From Bacteroidota bacterium (lineage in GTDB: Bacteria > Bacteroidota > Rhodothermia > Balneolales > Balneolaceae), in NCBI GenBank assembly GCA_027621355.1, contig JAQCBZ010000001.1, forward strand, positions 1-53,154: 53,154 nt of DNA. The letters run 5' to 3'. Under the pieces are notes generated by a model. It worked only from the letters and a program-made list of their open reading frames with translations. It did not search any database and was not told the DNA's origin. This document shows, in pieces, positions 17,547 through 26,888 of this stretch; the first letter of the stretch is position 1; each line of letters begins with the position of its first letter. Position numbers and translations under genes: made by a program.

Positions 17547-19475
17547 TTCCTTGGAAGGTTCCCACGTATTGTTGCTCCGATCCACATCAGCCAAGAGCAT
17601 GGACTCGTCAATTGTAATAGAAACAATCTCATCGGTAGGTACCGGTACTGAGAAGGTATAAGACGGTTCTACCCATGGCCAGTCTTCCTGAACCATCCAC
17701 CCTTCGACTTGTTCAGGATTAGGAGTTTTCTCGCCACGCATTAAGCGAAGTGGGATATAAAACGTCCAAAGTTGCCCATTGAGCCCAGTCACTTGCACCT
17801 CCAATGGCATCGGGAAATCACCCAATCGCTCCAATGTAACCTCGGTTTGAGGGGCAGGTGTTGTGGACCCTTCGGTCGTGGTTTGTGTCACGGGTGACAC
17901 GGAAGTGATCGCATAGTCCACGGTTTTGGTTGTCTCAACGAAGTATTCATAATACCAGTCAAGAATCATGTCGCCTTCTTGCTCAAAGATTCTTAAGAGG
18001 TCTTTTCCACGTGGGTGCTTGAATTTCCACTCCTCAAAGAATCGCAACATTGCACGAGCAAAGACCTCTTCTCCTAGCATATATTTGGCTTGACCAAGGA
18101 ATACAGCTCCTTTTGAGTAGGCGGCAATCCCGTAGGCCACATTCGCTGTAAAATGATCTGCATGGGTGGTCATCACTTCTTCACGACCTGCGTTGGCGAG
18201 TGCTGCATATCCCTGATAGCCTGAAAGGGAACTGCCTCCAAAGAGCTGGTCCATAATCTCATCAGTGGCATAAGATGTGAAACCCTCATCCATCCAATAG
18301 TAATAGCTTTCATTGATACCCAGGGCCCCCTGATACCACGAGTGCATAAATTCGTGTACAGTTACACCCACAAGAGATCGTAGAGAGCGATTACCTGTGA
18401 TTAATGTGCCCATGATGTACTCCATACCGCCGTCACCCCCTTGAATGACCGTATACTCAGGATATGGGTACTGCCCAAAGTGTTTGTTGGCATACTCAAA
18501 TCCTTGGGCAGTGAGCGCCGGGAGTTGCTCCCAATTAGCCGTGAGTTCGGCCTGTCTGTCAGCATCGGCATTTTCTGCCACGACATCTTGCTGATAGAAG
18601 AATCGTAATAATGGACCCCCAGGTACTTGGGCTGTGGTGTGGATATAATCTGGATCGGCGGCCCACATGAAATCGTGGATGTTTTCCGACATAAAATGCC
18701 AGCGTCGAAGCTCTCCATTTGTTGATGGGGCGCTCATGTCTGGTGTTTCACCGACGGCTGTTGTATAGCCATAGCCCACTTCCTCAGGGTTTTGAAGCAC
18801 GGCTGTTGCTGAGACAACATACTCAGGATCGATATGGATGGTCACATCAAATGTGCCAAAGGGTGCATAAAACTCTCGTCCTATATATGGATTTGGATGC
18901 CATCCATCTTCGTCATAGGCAGCCACTTTGGGGTACCATTGCGACATCGAAAACTCTACTCCTTCGGCATTATCGCGACCTGAACGGCGAATTTGAAGAG
19001 GGACTTGCGCCTCCATTTCCATCGCTAATGTCGTGCTTTGGCCAGGTTGAAGAGGTTCGGCTAATTCTACGACTAAAATAGTTCCTTCCTCGGTGAACTC
19101 GACAGGTTGACCGTCTTGAGTCAACGAGATGGGGTGTAGATAGCCGATTTCATCTGGTTGAAGTTTCGAAATTCGATCTCGAACCCTTCGATCTGGATCG
19201 GCAATGGTCAGGGAGCGAACATCCATCATACTTCCTGGCTGAAACGCATTAAAAAACAGGTGGTAGTAGACTTTTGTGATCACATCTGGACTATTATTTG
19301 TGTAGACTACTTGTTGCGTGCCAGTATATTGATGGGCCTCAGCGTCTACCTTAATGTCCATGGTGTAGGCGATTTCTTGCTGCCAGCGCGTATTACGTTG
19401 GGCATCCACCAACTCCACTGAGAGAAGGGTTAAGAGTACAAAAAAGGTGACGAAACGTGTCGATAAGTTCTTCAT
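17544..19475 (-). CDS. Secreted M1-family zinc metallopeptidase
   Basis: The 643-aa product begins with a signal peptide (about residues 1-25, ending VDAQ). An N-terminal beta domain is followed by the gluzincin core with the zinc motif HEFMH (residues 374-378) and, 18 residues later, the third ligand E397 in MDEGFTSYA; the G-x-M-E-Y segment GGMEYIMG precedes it as in M1 aminopeptidases. The enzyme probably trims peptides outside the inner membrane. ATG at 19475 was chosen because it starts a clean signal peptide; the frame extends to 19541. It lies 68 bases after recR and may be read with it. The C-terminal 130 residues are beta-rich and unassigned. Confidence 0.9.
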   Translation of the reverse strand: MKNLSTRFVTFFVLLTLLSVELVDAQRNTRWQQEIAYTMDIKVDAEAHQYTGTQQVVYTNNSPDVITKVYYHLFFNAFQPGSMMDVRSLTIADPDRRVRDRISKLQPDEIGYLHPISLTQDGQPVEFTEEGTILVVELAEPLQPGQSTTLAMEMEAQVPLQIRRSGRDNAEGVEFSMSQWYPKVAAYDEDGWHPNPYIGREFYAPFGTFDVTIHIDPEYVVSATAVLQNPEEVGYGYTTAVGETPDMSAPSTNGELRRWHFMSENIHDFMWAADPDYIHTTAQVPGGPLLRFFYQQDVVAENADADRQAELTANWEQLPALTAQGFEYANKHFGQYPYPEYTVIQGGDGGMEYIMGTLITGNRSLRSLVGVTVHEFMHSWYQGALGINESYYYWMDEGFTSYATDEIMDQLFGGSSLSGYQGYAALANAGREEVMTTHADHFTANVAYGIAAYSKGAVFLGQAKYMLGEEVFARAMLRFFEEWKFKHPRGKDLLRIFEQEGDMILDWYYEYFVETTKTVDYAITSVSPVTQTTTEGSTTPAPQTEVTLERLGDFPMPLEVQVTGLNGQLWTFYIPLRLMRGEKTPNPEQVEGWMVQEDWPWVEPSYTFSVPVPTDEIVSITIDESMLLADVDRSNNTWEPSKE

Positions 19476-19542
19476 AGGGTGGGGAGTGTTTTGTGTTCCT
19501 TTTTGGGTTGAACGTGAGAAGGCAAACGTGTTTGTACTCACG

Positions 19543-20154
19543 TTAAAATGTAGTTCGATTGCTGAACGCTCTGGTTAGCGTCGCATCGTCAATATACTCA
19601 AGATCAGTTCCCATCGGAATTCCGTAGGCAATCCTGGTTACATTGACGCCAAGCGGCTCAACAAGCTTTTGGATATAGTAGGAGGTGGCCTCCCCTTCTG
19701 CATCCGGATTCAATGCTAGAATCACTTCCTTGACTGGGGTATCAGGAGCGGCTTGACTAATGCGCTGAATCAACTCCTTGAGCCGTAGTTCATCGGGCCC
19801 TACTTGATTCATGGGTGATAGAACGCCATTAAGTACATGGTATTGCCCTTGAAATTGATGGGTTTGCTCAATGAAATACATGTCCTGGAATTCTTCCACA
19901 ATACAGAGCTGACCCGTAGCCCGCTTTGGGTTTTCGCAAATTGCACACGGATCCGTATCACTAAATGTGCCACATATGGCACAGATTTTAACTTGAGTTT
20001 TGAGGCTTAGAATCGACGAGGCTAACTCTTGTAATGAGGATTCAGATTGCTTGAGCAGATGAAGGGCCATACGCCGAGCAGACTTTCGCCCTGTTCCAGG
20101 TAGCTTTGCCAGTTCTTCAATTGCTCGTTCGAGTGCCTCAGAGGTAATTTTCAT
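19543..20154 (-). CDS. recR: Recombination mediator RecR
   Basis: RecR works with RecO (and RecF) to load RecA onto SSB-coated single-stranded DNA. The 203-aa product shows the N-terminal helix-hairpin-helix (LAKLPGTGRKSARRMALHLL), a four-cysteine zinc finger (CAIC ... CAIC, near residues 57-72), the Toprim domain (CIVEEFQDMYFIE; LALNPDAEGEATSYYI) and the C-terminal Walker B-like part. It starts 24 bases after the end of dnaX, the widespread dnaX-recR arrangement, but the ybaB gene usually found between the two is missing. Confidence 0.97.
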   Translation of the reverse strand: MKITSEALERAIEELAKLPGTGRKSARRMALHLLKQSESSLQELASSILSLKTQVKICAICGTFSDTDPCAICENPKRATGQLCIVEEFQDMYFIEQTHQFQGQYHVLNGVLSPMNQVGPDELRLKELIQRISQAAPDTPVKEVILALNPDAEGEATSYYIQKLVEPLGVNVTRIAYGIPMGTDLEYIDDATLTRAFSNRTTF

Positions 20155-20178
20155 GTGAAGGGATTACGGATGAATCGT

Positions 20179-21947
20179 CTACTGTTTTAGTTCAGCACCG
20201 AATCGTTTTACCAATTCTGCCACAATGGGATCGTTTTGCTGAATCTCTTTGAACGCCTCAAAAGGGTCCCGGGTTGATGCAGGGGCCATGAGAGAAGGGT
20301 CTACTTGAACCTTTAGTTTTGGCTTTTGTCCTAGGTGCTGCTTGAGCCAATCTCGAAGTGTTGCGTCATGCTCCTCAATCATCTTTACACCAAATTCGGA
20401 GTCGACTCTTAGCTCAAGGATATCCTCTTTATAGTTAGTAATGACTGTTTTTTGAAGCTGTAAGCTTAGAAAACGACTTACTGTACCGTTGAGGTCGGAG
20501 ACCCACTGCAACCATTGGTCTTGGATGGTTTGTAATGGTAACGGTGTGAATGTGTCACTTGCGCCGGCTGATATGGGCTCTATGTTCAGTTTGTGGTTCG
20601 GTGCAGTGGTTGCACCAAATAACTTCGGAATGGGGCCAATCGTGGTTGTGCTTTTGGGCGTTGGGGGTGTGGCAGCGCTTGGTTGCGGCGTTGGGGGTGT
20701 GGCTGGAGCGGGTGATGGCTCAGGCTCTGGCGACTCGGTCGGCGTGGTTGGCTCAGCCTGCGTCTGTGGCTCGGGCGAAGCTTCAGCAGAGGGTTGCTTT
20801 ACCTTTGGCTCAGCCGGTGGCGCCGAGTTTAATCTTTTTTTTTTGCCCCAGAGAGCTGGGACTTGAGAACTGCCAATTCAGAAGAAGGCGTCATATGAGC
20901 AAGTTTGGCTATCAGGACTTCAACCTGTATTCGAGGTTGTCGTGCCTCCCTCACGTGCATTTGTGCCTGATTCACTAAGTGGATGCCTCTAAGCGCATCC
21001 TCGGCGCTCAGGGCTTTGGCTGCCTCGAGGTATCGTTGTCGAGTATCCTGTGTCGCTTCAATATAGGGAGCGGTTCTCTCATCCTTCGCCAAGTAGATAT
21101 GACGAAAATGCTCCGTCATCGAGCCGAGAAACTCCTGAATATCGATACCATCTTGCATTAACTCTTGGAATCGAACCAATGCATCTGCTGCATGCCCTGT
21201 GCCTAAACAACCCGAAAAAAGGAACAAATCATCCACGTCAACGGCATGGAATGCCTCCAGAATGGCGTTATAGGTAATGGATGTCCCACAAAAGGCTACT
21301 GCTTGATCCATGAGGCTTAATGCATCTCTAAGCGCTCCGTCAGCACGTTTCGCGATCAAGTGTAGCGATTCTTGGTCGATCGTAATGCCCTCTTTCTGTG
21401 CAATCACCGTGAGCCTAGAAACAATCTCATCCGTTTCGATACGACGAAAATCAAATCGTTGAACGCGAGAAAGAATCGTGGGAAGTACTTTGTGAGGTTC
21501 CGTTGTCGCAAAAATAAATACAACATGAGCGGGCGGTTCTTCTAAGGTCTTGAGTAACGCATTGAACGCCGCTTTACTGAGCATGTGCACCTCATCAATG
21601 ATGTACACCTTATAACGACCATTTTGAGGGGGTATTCGAACGCTTTCCCGAAGGCTATGGACATCCTCCACTTTGTTGTTGGAAGCAGCATCAATCTCTG
21701 TGATGTTGAGCGTTTGGTTTAGCTGCTCACCATCTACAGAGCCATCTACATGATTAATAGTTCGCGCCAGTACCCTAGCCATCGTTGTTTTACCGACGCC
21801 CCGGGGGCCACAAAACATGTACGCGTGCGCAAGGCGATCATGTTCAATCGCATTCTTAAGTGTATTACTTACATGCTCTTGCGCGACAATATCCTCAAAG
21901 GAGGATGGGCGATAAACTCGGGTCAGTGCGCGGTACGATTCAGCCAT
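20179..21947 (-). CDS. dnaX: DNA polymerase III tau/gamma subunits, joined by a -1 frameshift
   Basis: This is the clamp-loader ATPase. The zero frame starts at 21947, has Walker A GPRGVGKT (residues 47-54), the IDEVHMLSKAAFNALLKTLEEPP box and SRVQRFDF sensor region, and ends at a TAA at 20831-20829, giving a 372-aa gamma-like product. Just before that stop lie ten A residues. After a -1 shift the frame stays open, through a Pro/Thr/Glu-rich linker and a C-terminal domain ending FGAELKQ, to the TAG at 20179: a tau product of about 589 aa. I traced this frame codon by codon and found no stop. Unusually, the four-cysteine zinc module expected after Walker A is absent. It sits between the S9 peptidase gene and recR. 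Confidence 0.93.
20809..20844 (-). other. Programmed frameshift/slippage site of dnaX
   Basis: On the coding strand a C is followed by ten A (20844-20835) and G. In the zero frame this reads GCA AAA AAA AAA GAT TAA. Seven bases later CTCGGC (20827-20822) can pair with GCTGAG (20814-20809), with one G-U pair and a 7-base loop. Slippery A runs with a downstream hairpin are known in dnaX: ribosomal -1 shift in E. coli, transcriptional slippage on nine A in Thermus. Either would make both gamma and tau here. An assembly error in the homopolymer is the alternative. Confidence 0.8.
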
Positions 21948-21986
21948 GGTGGAACTTACAAAATCTACACCTTAAGGGGGGCTCTA

Positions 21987-24134
21987 TCAGAGATTTTCCT
22001 CGAAAAATTCAAAGATCCGTTCATACTCATCAATCCACGAATCTGGATCTTGAAATCCATGCGGTTCGGACGGATACATCATCATATCAAATTCCTTATC
22101 CCCTGCCTGGATCAAGGCTTCGATGTATTGTGCAGCATCTTGGAACCCTACATTATCGTCAACAAGACCATGCAAAATAAGTACAGGTCGTTCTAAATCG
22201 TCCACTAAATCGAGTGGGCTACTCCGCTCATAATGCACAGGATTGTCTTCTGGGGTTCCAAGCCTCGGTAGCGTATACCACGGGTTTGCGTAGTAATAGT
22301 TTCGCCAATTGGTCACCGCGCGCAATGCAGCAGCTGCATGAAAATGATTAGGTTCAACCGTTGCAGCGTACAGGGCCATAAAGCCCCCATAACTTCCTCC
22401 ATAGATTCCAACCCGGTCACGATCCACATAATCCCCATTTTCGGCAATCCAATCGAGTCCATCGATGATATCTTCGGTTTCATATTTACCCATCCAGTTG
22501 GTGACATCTTCCCTAAACTTGCGACCATATCCAGTGCTATGGCGATAATCCACTTCGACCACAACGTATCCCCGGGTAGTGAGCCACTGATGGAACATAT
22601 ATTCACGGTAATAACTATTTGAGAACCCTTTAAAGACATTTTGGAGTGACCCCGCACCATGCACAAATACCACCGTGGGGTATTGCTTGCCAGACCCTGG
22701 CTGATAGTCCTCTGGAGTGAGAATCGACATGGATAATCCTGTCTCCCCGTCACGACCTGTAAAGCGAACATACTGTTCCGTTTGCCAGTCGATTTGAGTG
22801 AACGCTTCTGGGACGGTTTGTGTCAATTGAATCTCACCTCGGGGCCGTCTTAAGTCCAATCTGTACAGATCATAGGGTTGATTAAAGGTTGTATAGGCGT
22901 ACAGAAGATGTCGTTTATCTGGGCTCAGGCGAAATTGATAGCGGTAGCCCTCCGCTTCGGTTAATGTTTCAGTCGAGGCGTCACGAAGATCGAGTAAAGC
23001 CACCTGTCGTTCGCCTAAATCTTTTTGCGTCGTCGCCATGACAATCGTTTCATCATCCACCCACTCCGCAAATGGGATGTCGTAGGATCCTGTAGTGTGT
23101 TGCTTCAAACCAGAACCATCAGGCGAAACAGTATAGATGTGGTTCCAACCCGATTGCTCCGATTGAAACATCAGCACATCCTTAGAGGGTGCGAAAGCCA
23201 TGTTTCGGCCATACATCCAGCCCTCTGTTGAATCTTCAAACACGATGGTCGATTGCTCCGACGCAGATGCCCATACATGAATTTGACGTTTTTTCATGGG
23301 TGCATCGACCGCATCTAAGGCTAGGTATGAACCTGTGGGGCTCACCTGTGTGCTGACCCATCCTTTTGAGCGCAACACCTCTGTTGAGGAGGTGGAATCT
23401 AGGTGCATTACCGAGTAGGTCGTGGTGTAGACACCTCTTCTTGATTCCCCAGGCTCCACAAATGTGTCTACATACTCAGGAAAATAGACAAGTCGTGTGT
23501 CCGAATTATCCCGAGAAACCAAAAGAAGGTGTTCATTGGATGCCCAGCCTGCAAAGCTTTGGCCGTCTGCGCTGTCGTTATCTAATACCTTTTGGACCGA
23601 CCTGTTGCCCATCGTCATGACCCAAATATCTTCATCCTGTGCCCACGCGATCATGGATCCATCAGGAGACCATTGAGGTAGGGGGAGGCGACCTTTGGAT
23701 GCGATAATCTGCTCCGGGTTTTTGAATCGGTGATTTTCCATTGTGGAGGATGCCAGAAAAACGGCTTGGTCTTCGACATACATCACCTGTGATCGATCAG
23801 GAGATAGGCGATAACTAAGGGTCGCATCGGTGCCAACTGTATCTACAACAGCACCTTTAGGGTCCACAACAAATGTTTTTCGACCTGCATTGGCCGAATC
23901 ATTCCAAGTAAAATAGATTTGCTGGGCGTCGGGGGAGATCGCCCTCAAACTGGGACGTACACCTGGCAAAAATGGCTCATCAAAGATGCGATGAAAGGGT
24001 AGGTCCGCAGGGGATGTGATGGCAGGAGCGTCCTGCGCTGAGAGGGTGACTTGTGCCTGAGCAGAGGGTGTGGCTGCAACGAGGGCGCAAGCCAAAAAGG
24101 CCCAAAGATGGGGGGTTGTGATAGATCGATGCAT
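21987..24134 (-). CDS. Secreted S9-family prolyl peptidase (DPP IV/acylaminoacyl-peptidase type)
   Basis: A signal peptide (about residues 1-27, ending AQAQ) is followed by a beta-propeller of about 430 residues (repeated strands such as PQWSPDGSMIAWAQDEDIWV) and a C-terminal alpha/beta-hydrolase. The catalytic triad is visible: Ser in GIYGGSYGGF, Asp in HGLVDDNVGF and His in PSEPHGFQDP. Such enzymes release dipeptides or acyl-amino acids from peptides in the periplasm, which fits the nearby M1 peptidase, proline dehydrogenase and glutamate dehydrogenase. It begins 8 bases after the end of gdh and is probably in one operon with it. Confidence 0.92.
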   Translation of the reverse strand: MHRSITTPHLWAFLACALVAATPSAQAQVTLSAQDAPAITSPADLPFHRIFDEPFLPGVRPSLRAISPDAQQIYFTWNDSANAGRKTFVVDPKGAVVDTVGTDATLSYRLSPDRSQVMYVEDQAVFLASSTMENHRFKNPEQIIASKGRLPLPQWSPDGSMIAWAQDEDIWVMTMGNRSVQKVLDNDSADGQSFAGWASNEHLLLVSRDNSDTRLVYFPEYVDTFVEPGESRRGVYTTTYSVMHLDSTSSTEVLRSKGWVSTQVSPTGSYLALDAVDAPMKKRQIHVWASASEQSTIVFEDSTEGWMYGRNMAFAPSKDVLMFQSEQSGWNHIYTVSPDGSGLKQHTTGSYDIPFAEWVDDETIVMATTQKDLGERQVALLDLRDASTETLTEAEGYRYQFRLSPDKRHLLYAYTTFNQPYDLYRLDLRRPRGEIQLTQTVPEAFTQIDWQTEQYVRFTGRDGETGLSMSILTPEDYQPGSGKQYPTVVFVHGAGSLQNVFKGFSNSYYREYMFHQWLTTRGYVVVEVDYRHSTGYGRKFREDVTNWMGKYETEDIIDGLDWIAENGDYVDRDRVGIYGGSYGGFMALYAATVEPNHFHAAAALRAVTNWRNYYYANPWYTLPRLGTPEDNPVHYERSSPLDLVDDLERPVLILHGLVDDNVGFQDAAQYIEALIQAGDKEFDMMMYPSEPHGFQDPDSWIDEYERIFEFFEENL

Positions 24135-24142
24135 GGAGCCTT

Positions 24143-25546
24143 TTAAGGGAATATGCCCATTTGCTCGTAAATCGTCCCAACTTTATTGATCGCCACAATG
24201 AATGAAGCGGTTCTAAGGTCCACCTCATACTCAGAGCGTGCCTCCAAAATTTCATTGTAGGCTGTCACCATCGTCTCTTCAAGTCCCGATTTGACAAGCT
24301 CAAATTCCCCAGCCCCTTGTGTAAGATTGAGCCTCTCAATATCGCTGAACTTGATTGATGAAAGGTTCTCGACAGCGTCCAACACATTGCGGAGGGCGTT
24401 TTCGTCGAAACGTTTCTCTATCCGACCAAAACGGACGTGTTGAAGGTTTTTGAGCCATTCAAAATAACTGACCACCACACCGCCAGCATTGAGATAGGCA
24501 TCTGGAATAATTAATACCCCTTTTTGCTTCAAGATGTCATGCGCCTCGGATGAAGTTGGCCCGTTGGCCGCTTCTGCGAGAATTTTGACTTTCACATCCT
24601 TGGCATTCCCTTCATTGATTTGGTTTTCTAGAGCAGCAGGAATTAAAATGTCAGCAGGCTCGGTAAGCACCGTTGACTTATCGGGTAGGTTGGTGGCCCC
24701 TTCAAAGTCCATAATGGAGCCAGTCTCATTGCGAAATGCCATTAGCGACTCTAGATCGATGCCGTCTTTTTTGTAGATAGATCCTTCTCGCTCGGCAACC
24801 CCAACGAGTAAGGCGCCAGCTTCGGTCATGTACTTTGAGGCATGATAGCCTACGTTACCAAGACCTTGGACAATAAATGTTTTGCCTTCCACTCCCATTT
24901 CAAGGCCAAGGGCTTTCATGTCGTCGGCTTTGCTGCATGCCTCGCGAATGCCAAAGAAAACACCCATGCCTGTGGCCTCTGTACGTCCACGAACACCGCC
25001 TTGCTGAATCGGTTTTCCTGTCACACACCCTTCAGCATTTAGGTCGTTGGAGAATTGTCGATAGGTATCGACAATCCAACCCATTTCTCTAGACCCCGTC
25101 CCATAGTCGGGGGCTGGCACATCCACGGCTGGGCCTATAAAGTTCTTTTTGATGAGCTCATACGTGTATCGACGAGTGATCCGCTCCATCTCTTTGTCGC
25201 TGTATTTGCGCTTATCGACAGCAATACCCCCTTTTGCGCCACCAAAGGGCACATCCACGAGGGCACACTTGTAGGTCATAAGTGCAGCAAGCGCTTTGGT
25301 CTCATCTTCATTTACGATGCGACTATACCGAATCCCCCCTTTTGTCGGCAGCTTGTGGTGAGAGTGCTCCACTCTCCATCCCTTAATCACATCAATCGAT
25401 CCATCATCCCTACGTATCGGGAATGTGATCTCATAGACCTGATTTGCAACTTTAATTTGGTCAAGAAGCCCTTTTTCGAAGCGGGTGTACGGAGCAGCTT
25501 TGTCAAAATTTTTATTGACCTGCTCAAAGAATTTGTAGGTAGACAT
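24143..25546 (-). CDS. Glu/Leu/Phe/Val dehydrogenase, probably glutamate dehydrogenase
   Basis: The 467-aa enzyme shows the substrate-binding motif KGGIRYS, the catalytic region ALMTYKCALVDVPFGGAKGGI-like stretch with the essential lysine, and a Rossmann fold with VQGLGNVGYHASKYM. Length and sequence fit glutamate dehydrogenases that interconvert glutamate and 2-oxoglutarate with ammonia; leucine or phenylalanine dehydrogenases are shorter (about 360 aa) and less likely. It is the first gene of a minus-strand run (gdh, S9 peptidase, dnaX, recR, M1 peptidase). A 20-bp imperfect palindrome lies 55 bases upstream of the start. Cofactor preference cannot be read off safely. Confidence 0.9.
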   Translation of the reverse strand: MSTYKFFEQVNKNFDKAAPYTRFEKGLLDQIKVANQVYEITFPIRRDDGSIDVIKGWRVEHSHHKLPTKGGIRYSRIVNEDETKALAALMTYKCALVDVPFGGAKGGIAVDKRKYSDKEMERITRRYTYELIKKNFIGPAVDVPAPDYGTGSREMGWIVDTYRQFSNDLNAEGCVTGKPIQQGGVRGRTEATGMGVFFGIREACSKADDMKALGLEMGVEGKTFIVQGLGNVGYHASKYMTEAGALLVGVAEREGSIYKKDGIDLESLMAFRNETGSIMDFEGATNLPDKSTVLTEPADILIPAALENQINEGNAKDVKVKILAEAANGPTSSEAHDILKQKGVLIIPDAYLNAGGVVVSYFEWLKNLQHVRFGRIEKRFDENALRNVLDAVENLSSIKFSDIERLNLTQGAGEFELVKSGLEETMVTAYNEILEARSEYEVDLRTASFIVAINKVGTIYEQMGIFP

Positions 25547-25600
25547 CAGATTTTACTAGCTCCAGGCTCGTTTGGTTGTGGGTCGAGCATACTGAATAAT

Positions 25601-25620
25601 TGCGTGAATTTATTTACGCA
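25601..25620. promoter_or_regulatory. Imperfect palindrome between gdh and the phytase-like gene
   Basis: TGCGTGAATTTATTTACGCA pairs with its own reverse complement at 8 of 10 positions (TGCGT...ACGCA arms). It lies 55 bases before gdh and 87 bases before the divergent lipoprotein gene, in a 160-base intergenic region, where an operator would be expected. No matching regulator gene is adjacent. Confidence 0.35.
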
Positions 25621-25706
25621 TGGGTCATATCAAAGTTCAGGAGATTTTCGATATTTCGATAATGTTTTTTTCATTCTTTTTACCAACCCCCACATCTCAA
25701 CCCATT

Positions 25707-26888
25707 ATGCTGAAAACCTCACGAACGAACGCAACATTATTAAGCCTAAGCTTAAGCATGCTTCTCATCTCGTGTGGGTCACCTGCATCAGAAGAACCTT
25801 TGGAGACATTGGGTGAGCGCCCCATCATCACCCTTGATGAAACCATCATTACAGAAGCAACACCCGCTGCAAATATGGATTCACCTGCCATTTGGGTGGG
25901 GGAGGATGAGACGTGGGTCATCGTGACAGCCAAGGAAGAGGATGTATTGTATGTTCATCGGGCCTCTGATGGCGCATTGCTCCGAAAAGTAGGGGGTTCG
26001 GGCCAAGAGTTGGGGCAACTTGAGCGGCCTAATGGTGTTGTGGTAGTGGACGATTTGGTGTTTGTAGTAGAGCGTGATAATCAAAGGGTGCAGGTGATGC
26101 AATTGCCCGATTTCAAGGTCATAGGGGCGTTTGGGAACGAAACACTCACCGAGCCGTACGGTCTTGATGTAATGCACTTTTTCGGTCAGGGATACGTGGT
26201 TTTGGTGACTGATAATGTAGATGCTAGAGACGAAGAACCTGCTCCCGCGGAGGTATTAGCTAAGCGAGTGAATGTGTTTTCCTTTATTGCAGATCGTGAG
26301 AGCCCCTCTGGCGAAGTTGTTGGGTTTGAATCCTCCTTTGAAGGTGCCTTTGGGGAAACCGATGGGGACGGTGCGTTATGGGTGGTGGAATCGATCAAAA
26401 TAGATCCAACACTGGGCACCATTTTGATTGCCGATGAGTCCCCAATGCGCAAAAACCTCAAGGTCTATGATGCGCTCGATAATGAGTGGAATATGGGGGT
26501 CTATCGCGGGCGTACGTTTGGGGAAGATCTTTTTTTGAGTGAGCCTGAAGGCATTGTGCTAGGCGTTTGCCGAAACGGTGCGGGTGAAGATGTAGAGCAA
26601 GGGGTATGGATTGCGGTCGATCAAGAGGAGCGCGTGAATCATTTCTTGGCTTTTGATCGTGTGACGTTTGAGCACCTTGGGACCTTTCGAGGTGCCGTCA
26701 CGTTGAATACCGATGGAATTGCACTGCTGCAAGAAGGCCGAAATGCACCTTTTGAAAATGGACTCTTTGCCGCCGTTGATGATGATCAAGCCACCAGCTT
26801 TTTTCGCTGGGATGAAATTGTGGCAAGTCTAGATTTGGAGCTTACGTGCCCTGAGGGTTCGTCTCTTCTTCCTCTGAATGAAGACTAA
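25707..26888 (+). CDS. Phytase-like/NHL-type beta-propeller lipoprotein
   Basis: The 393-aa product is a predicted lipoprotein (signal with LLISC lipobox; start ATG 25707, because the frame further upstream reads through unlikely sequence). NMDSPAIWVGEDETWVI resembles the DPAIW segment of beta-propeller phytases, and the body has blade-like repeats (GGSGQELGQLERPNGVVVVDDLVFVVE) like NHL propellers. Beta-propeller phytases release phosphate from phytate using calcium; I cannot trace all calcium ligands, so activity is uncertain. Its 3' end overlaps the convergent small membrane protein by 47 bases. Confidence 0.65.
   Translation: MLKTSRTNATLLSLSLSMLLISCGSPASEEPLETLGERPIITLDETIITEATPAANMDSPAIWVGEDETWVIVTAKEEDVLYVHRASDGALLRKVGGSGQELGQLERPNGVVVVDDLVFVVERDNQRVQVMQLPDFKVIGAFGNETLTEPYGLDVMHFFGQGYVVLVTDNVDARDEEPAPAEVLAKRVNVFSFIADRESPSGEVVGFESSFEGAFGETDGDGALWVVESIKIDPTLGTILIADESPMRKNLKVYDALDNEWNMGVYRGRTFGEDLFLSEPEGIVLGVCRNGAGEDVEQGVWIAVDQEERVNHFLAFDRVTFEHLGTFRGAVTLNTDGIALLQEGRNAPFENGLFAAVDDDQATSFFRWDEIVASLDLELTCPEGSSLLPLNED

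Noticed and set aside
20489-20978. Two plus-strand frames rich in Gly/Val or Ala opposite the dnaX linker.
   Set aside because: They are the reverse reading of the Pro/Thr/Glu-rich tau linker, whose repetitive codons leave other frames open.
25055-25816. A 253-codon plus-strand frame across the gdh start and the adjacent intergenic region.
   Set aside because: It is antisense to conserved gdh sequence and runs over the start of the phytase-like gene; no domain is recognisable.
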